Positions 38,955 to 39,191 of a stretch of DNA of 39,191 nt are shown piece after piece. Positions within the stretch are counted from its first letter, which is position 1. Every line of letters begins with the position of its first letter. This DNA is from Lachnospiraceae bacterium (GTDB taxonomy: Bacteria; Bacillota; Clostridia; Lachnospirales; Lachnospiraceae), in assembly GCA_009774145.1 (NCBI GenBank), contig VSND01000041.1:1-39191 (forward strand). The letters are read 5' to 3'. Below the pieces are notes generated by a model that saw only the letters and a list, made by a program, of their open reading frames with translations, was not told where the DNA came from and made no database searches. Position numbers and translations under genes: made by a program.

Positions 38955-39191
38955 CACCGCCTCCTCTCATCTTGGTTTAAAATCCAATGTCCCCATTGCA
39001 GTCAAAGCCTGTTTAGCAACTTATTATACAGTATTTCAGTTTTATAATTTGGAAAAATGCCTGTACAGCCCTACCACTTTCCATAGCCTAATAATATATT
39101 TTTGTTATAATCCACCCATCTTCTTTATGCAGTTACTTTACAAATATAATTGTAGTCCATCTCTCCTTACAATAAGTATTCTCCATATATA
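38955..39191. other. AT-rich region at the right edge
   Basis: No gene is supported. A TATAAT on the minus strand (39028-39023) could be the -10 box for the secreted-protein transcript, but no good -35 lies 16-18 bases upstream. A 11-codon minus-strand ORF at 39160-39125 has AAGGAG too close to its ATG to be convincing. Confidence 0.4.

Noticed and set aside
1..39191. CRISPR arrays, rRNA or tRNA genes
   Set aside because: No regularly spaced direct repeats, tRNA cloverleaf or rRNA-like sequence was found by reading both strands; a dedicated tRNA scan was not possible.

Overview
The window looks like a chromosomal stretch of a gut-type Bacillota, most likely a Lachnospiraceae relative (inference). 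The signs are moderate GC in the core genes, AGGAGG ribosome binding sites, consensus sigma-A promoters, PTS and ROK sugar enzymes, a DUF4317 protein, two BlaI/BlaR1-type pairs and many membrane-anchored wall enzymes. No rRNA, tRNA or CRISPR array was seen.

Layout. 1-5.4 kb: a truncated gene, an MBL-fold hydrolase, a BlaI/BlaR1-like pair with a promoter-embedded 19-bp dyad, cysK with a strong promoter and a CCTA-N9-TAGG dyad, and a 234-bp element with 23-bp terminal inverted repeats. 5.4-9.3 kb: an Lrp-type regulator with an AGCS sodium:amino-acid symporter, and glmS. 9.6-15.4 kb: a complete mannitol operon, mtlR-mtlA(EIICBA)-mtlD, closed by an HPr paralogue that keeps His15 but has Asp at position 46. 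15.4-18.5 kb: a wall amidase, an ECF sigma/anti-sigma pair and a GNAT acetyltransferase. 18.7-22.4 kb: a sugar operon of lactose-family EIIB and EIIA (no EIIC), a ROK fructokinase and a phosphomannose isomerase-ROK fusion. 22.5-25.5 kb: a second BlaR1/BlaI-like pair, again with a long dyad over its promoter.

25.5-26.6 kb: an AT-rich AbrB/PIN toxin-antitoxin module enclosed by 94-bp inverted repeats (87% identical), which looks like a discrete inserted cassette. 26.6-32.5 kb: a GH25 lysozyme-like protein with a CdaR/PucR-type regulator, an orphan MsmX-type sugar ABC ATPase, a DUF4317 protein and D-lactate dehydrogenase. 32.6-34.0 kb: an AT-rich three-gene operon of an ADP-ribosyltransferase-like protein, a small acidic protein and a SecB-like chaperone. 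This is the gene content and order of a toxin-antitoxin-chaperone (TAC) system of the CmdTAC type, a phage-defence system whose toxin ADP-ribosylates mRNA. It is the most exciting locus here. 34.0-37.7 kb: four unrecognised genes on the minus strand, one interrupted by a single in-frame TAG. 37.8-38.9 kb: a secreted protein of unknown function preceded by a 12-codon ORF with a strong ribosome binding site.

How the genes fit together: sugar uptake and phosphorylation (mannitol; an unidentified PTS sugar; fructose and mannose-6-phosphate interconversion) feeds fructose-6-phosphate to glmS and so to wall synthesis. The two BlaR1-type sensors, the ECF/anti-sigma pair, the amidase and GH25 fit an envelope-response theme (inference). 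Coordinates, motifs and repeats were read directly from the sequence. Family names come from recognised motifs, and no database search was run.
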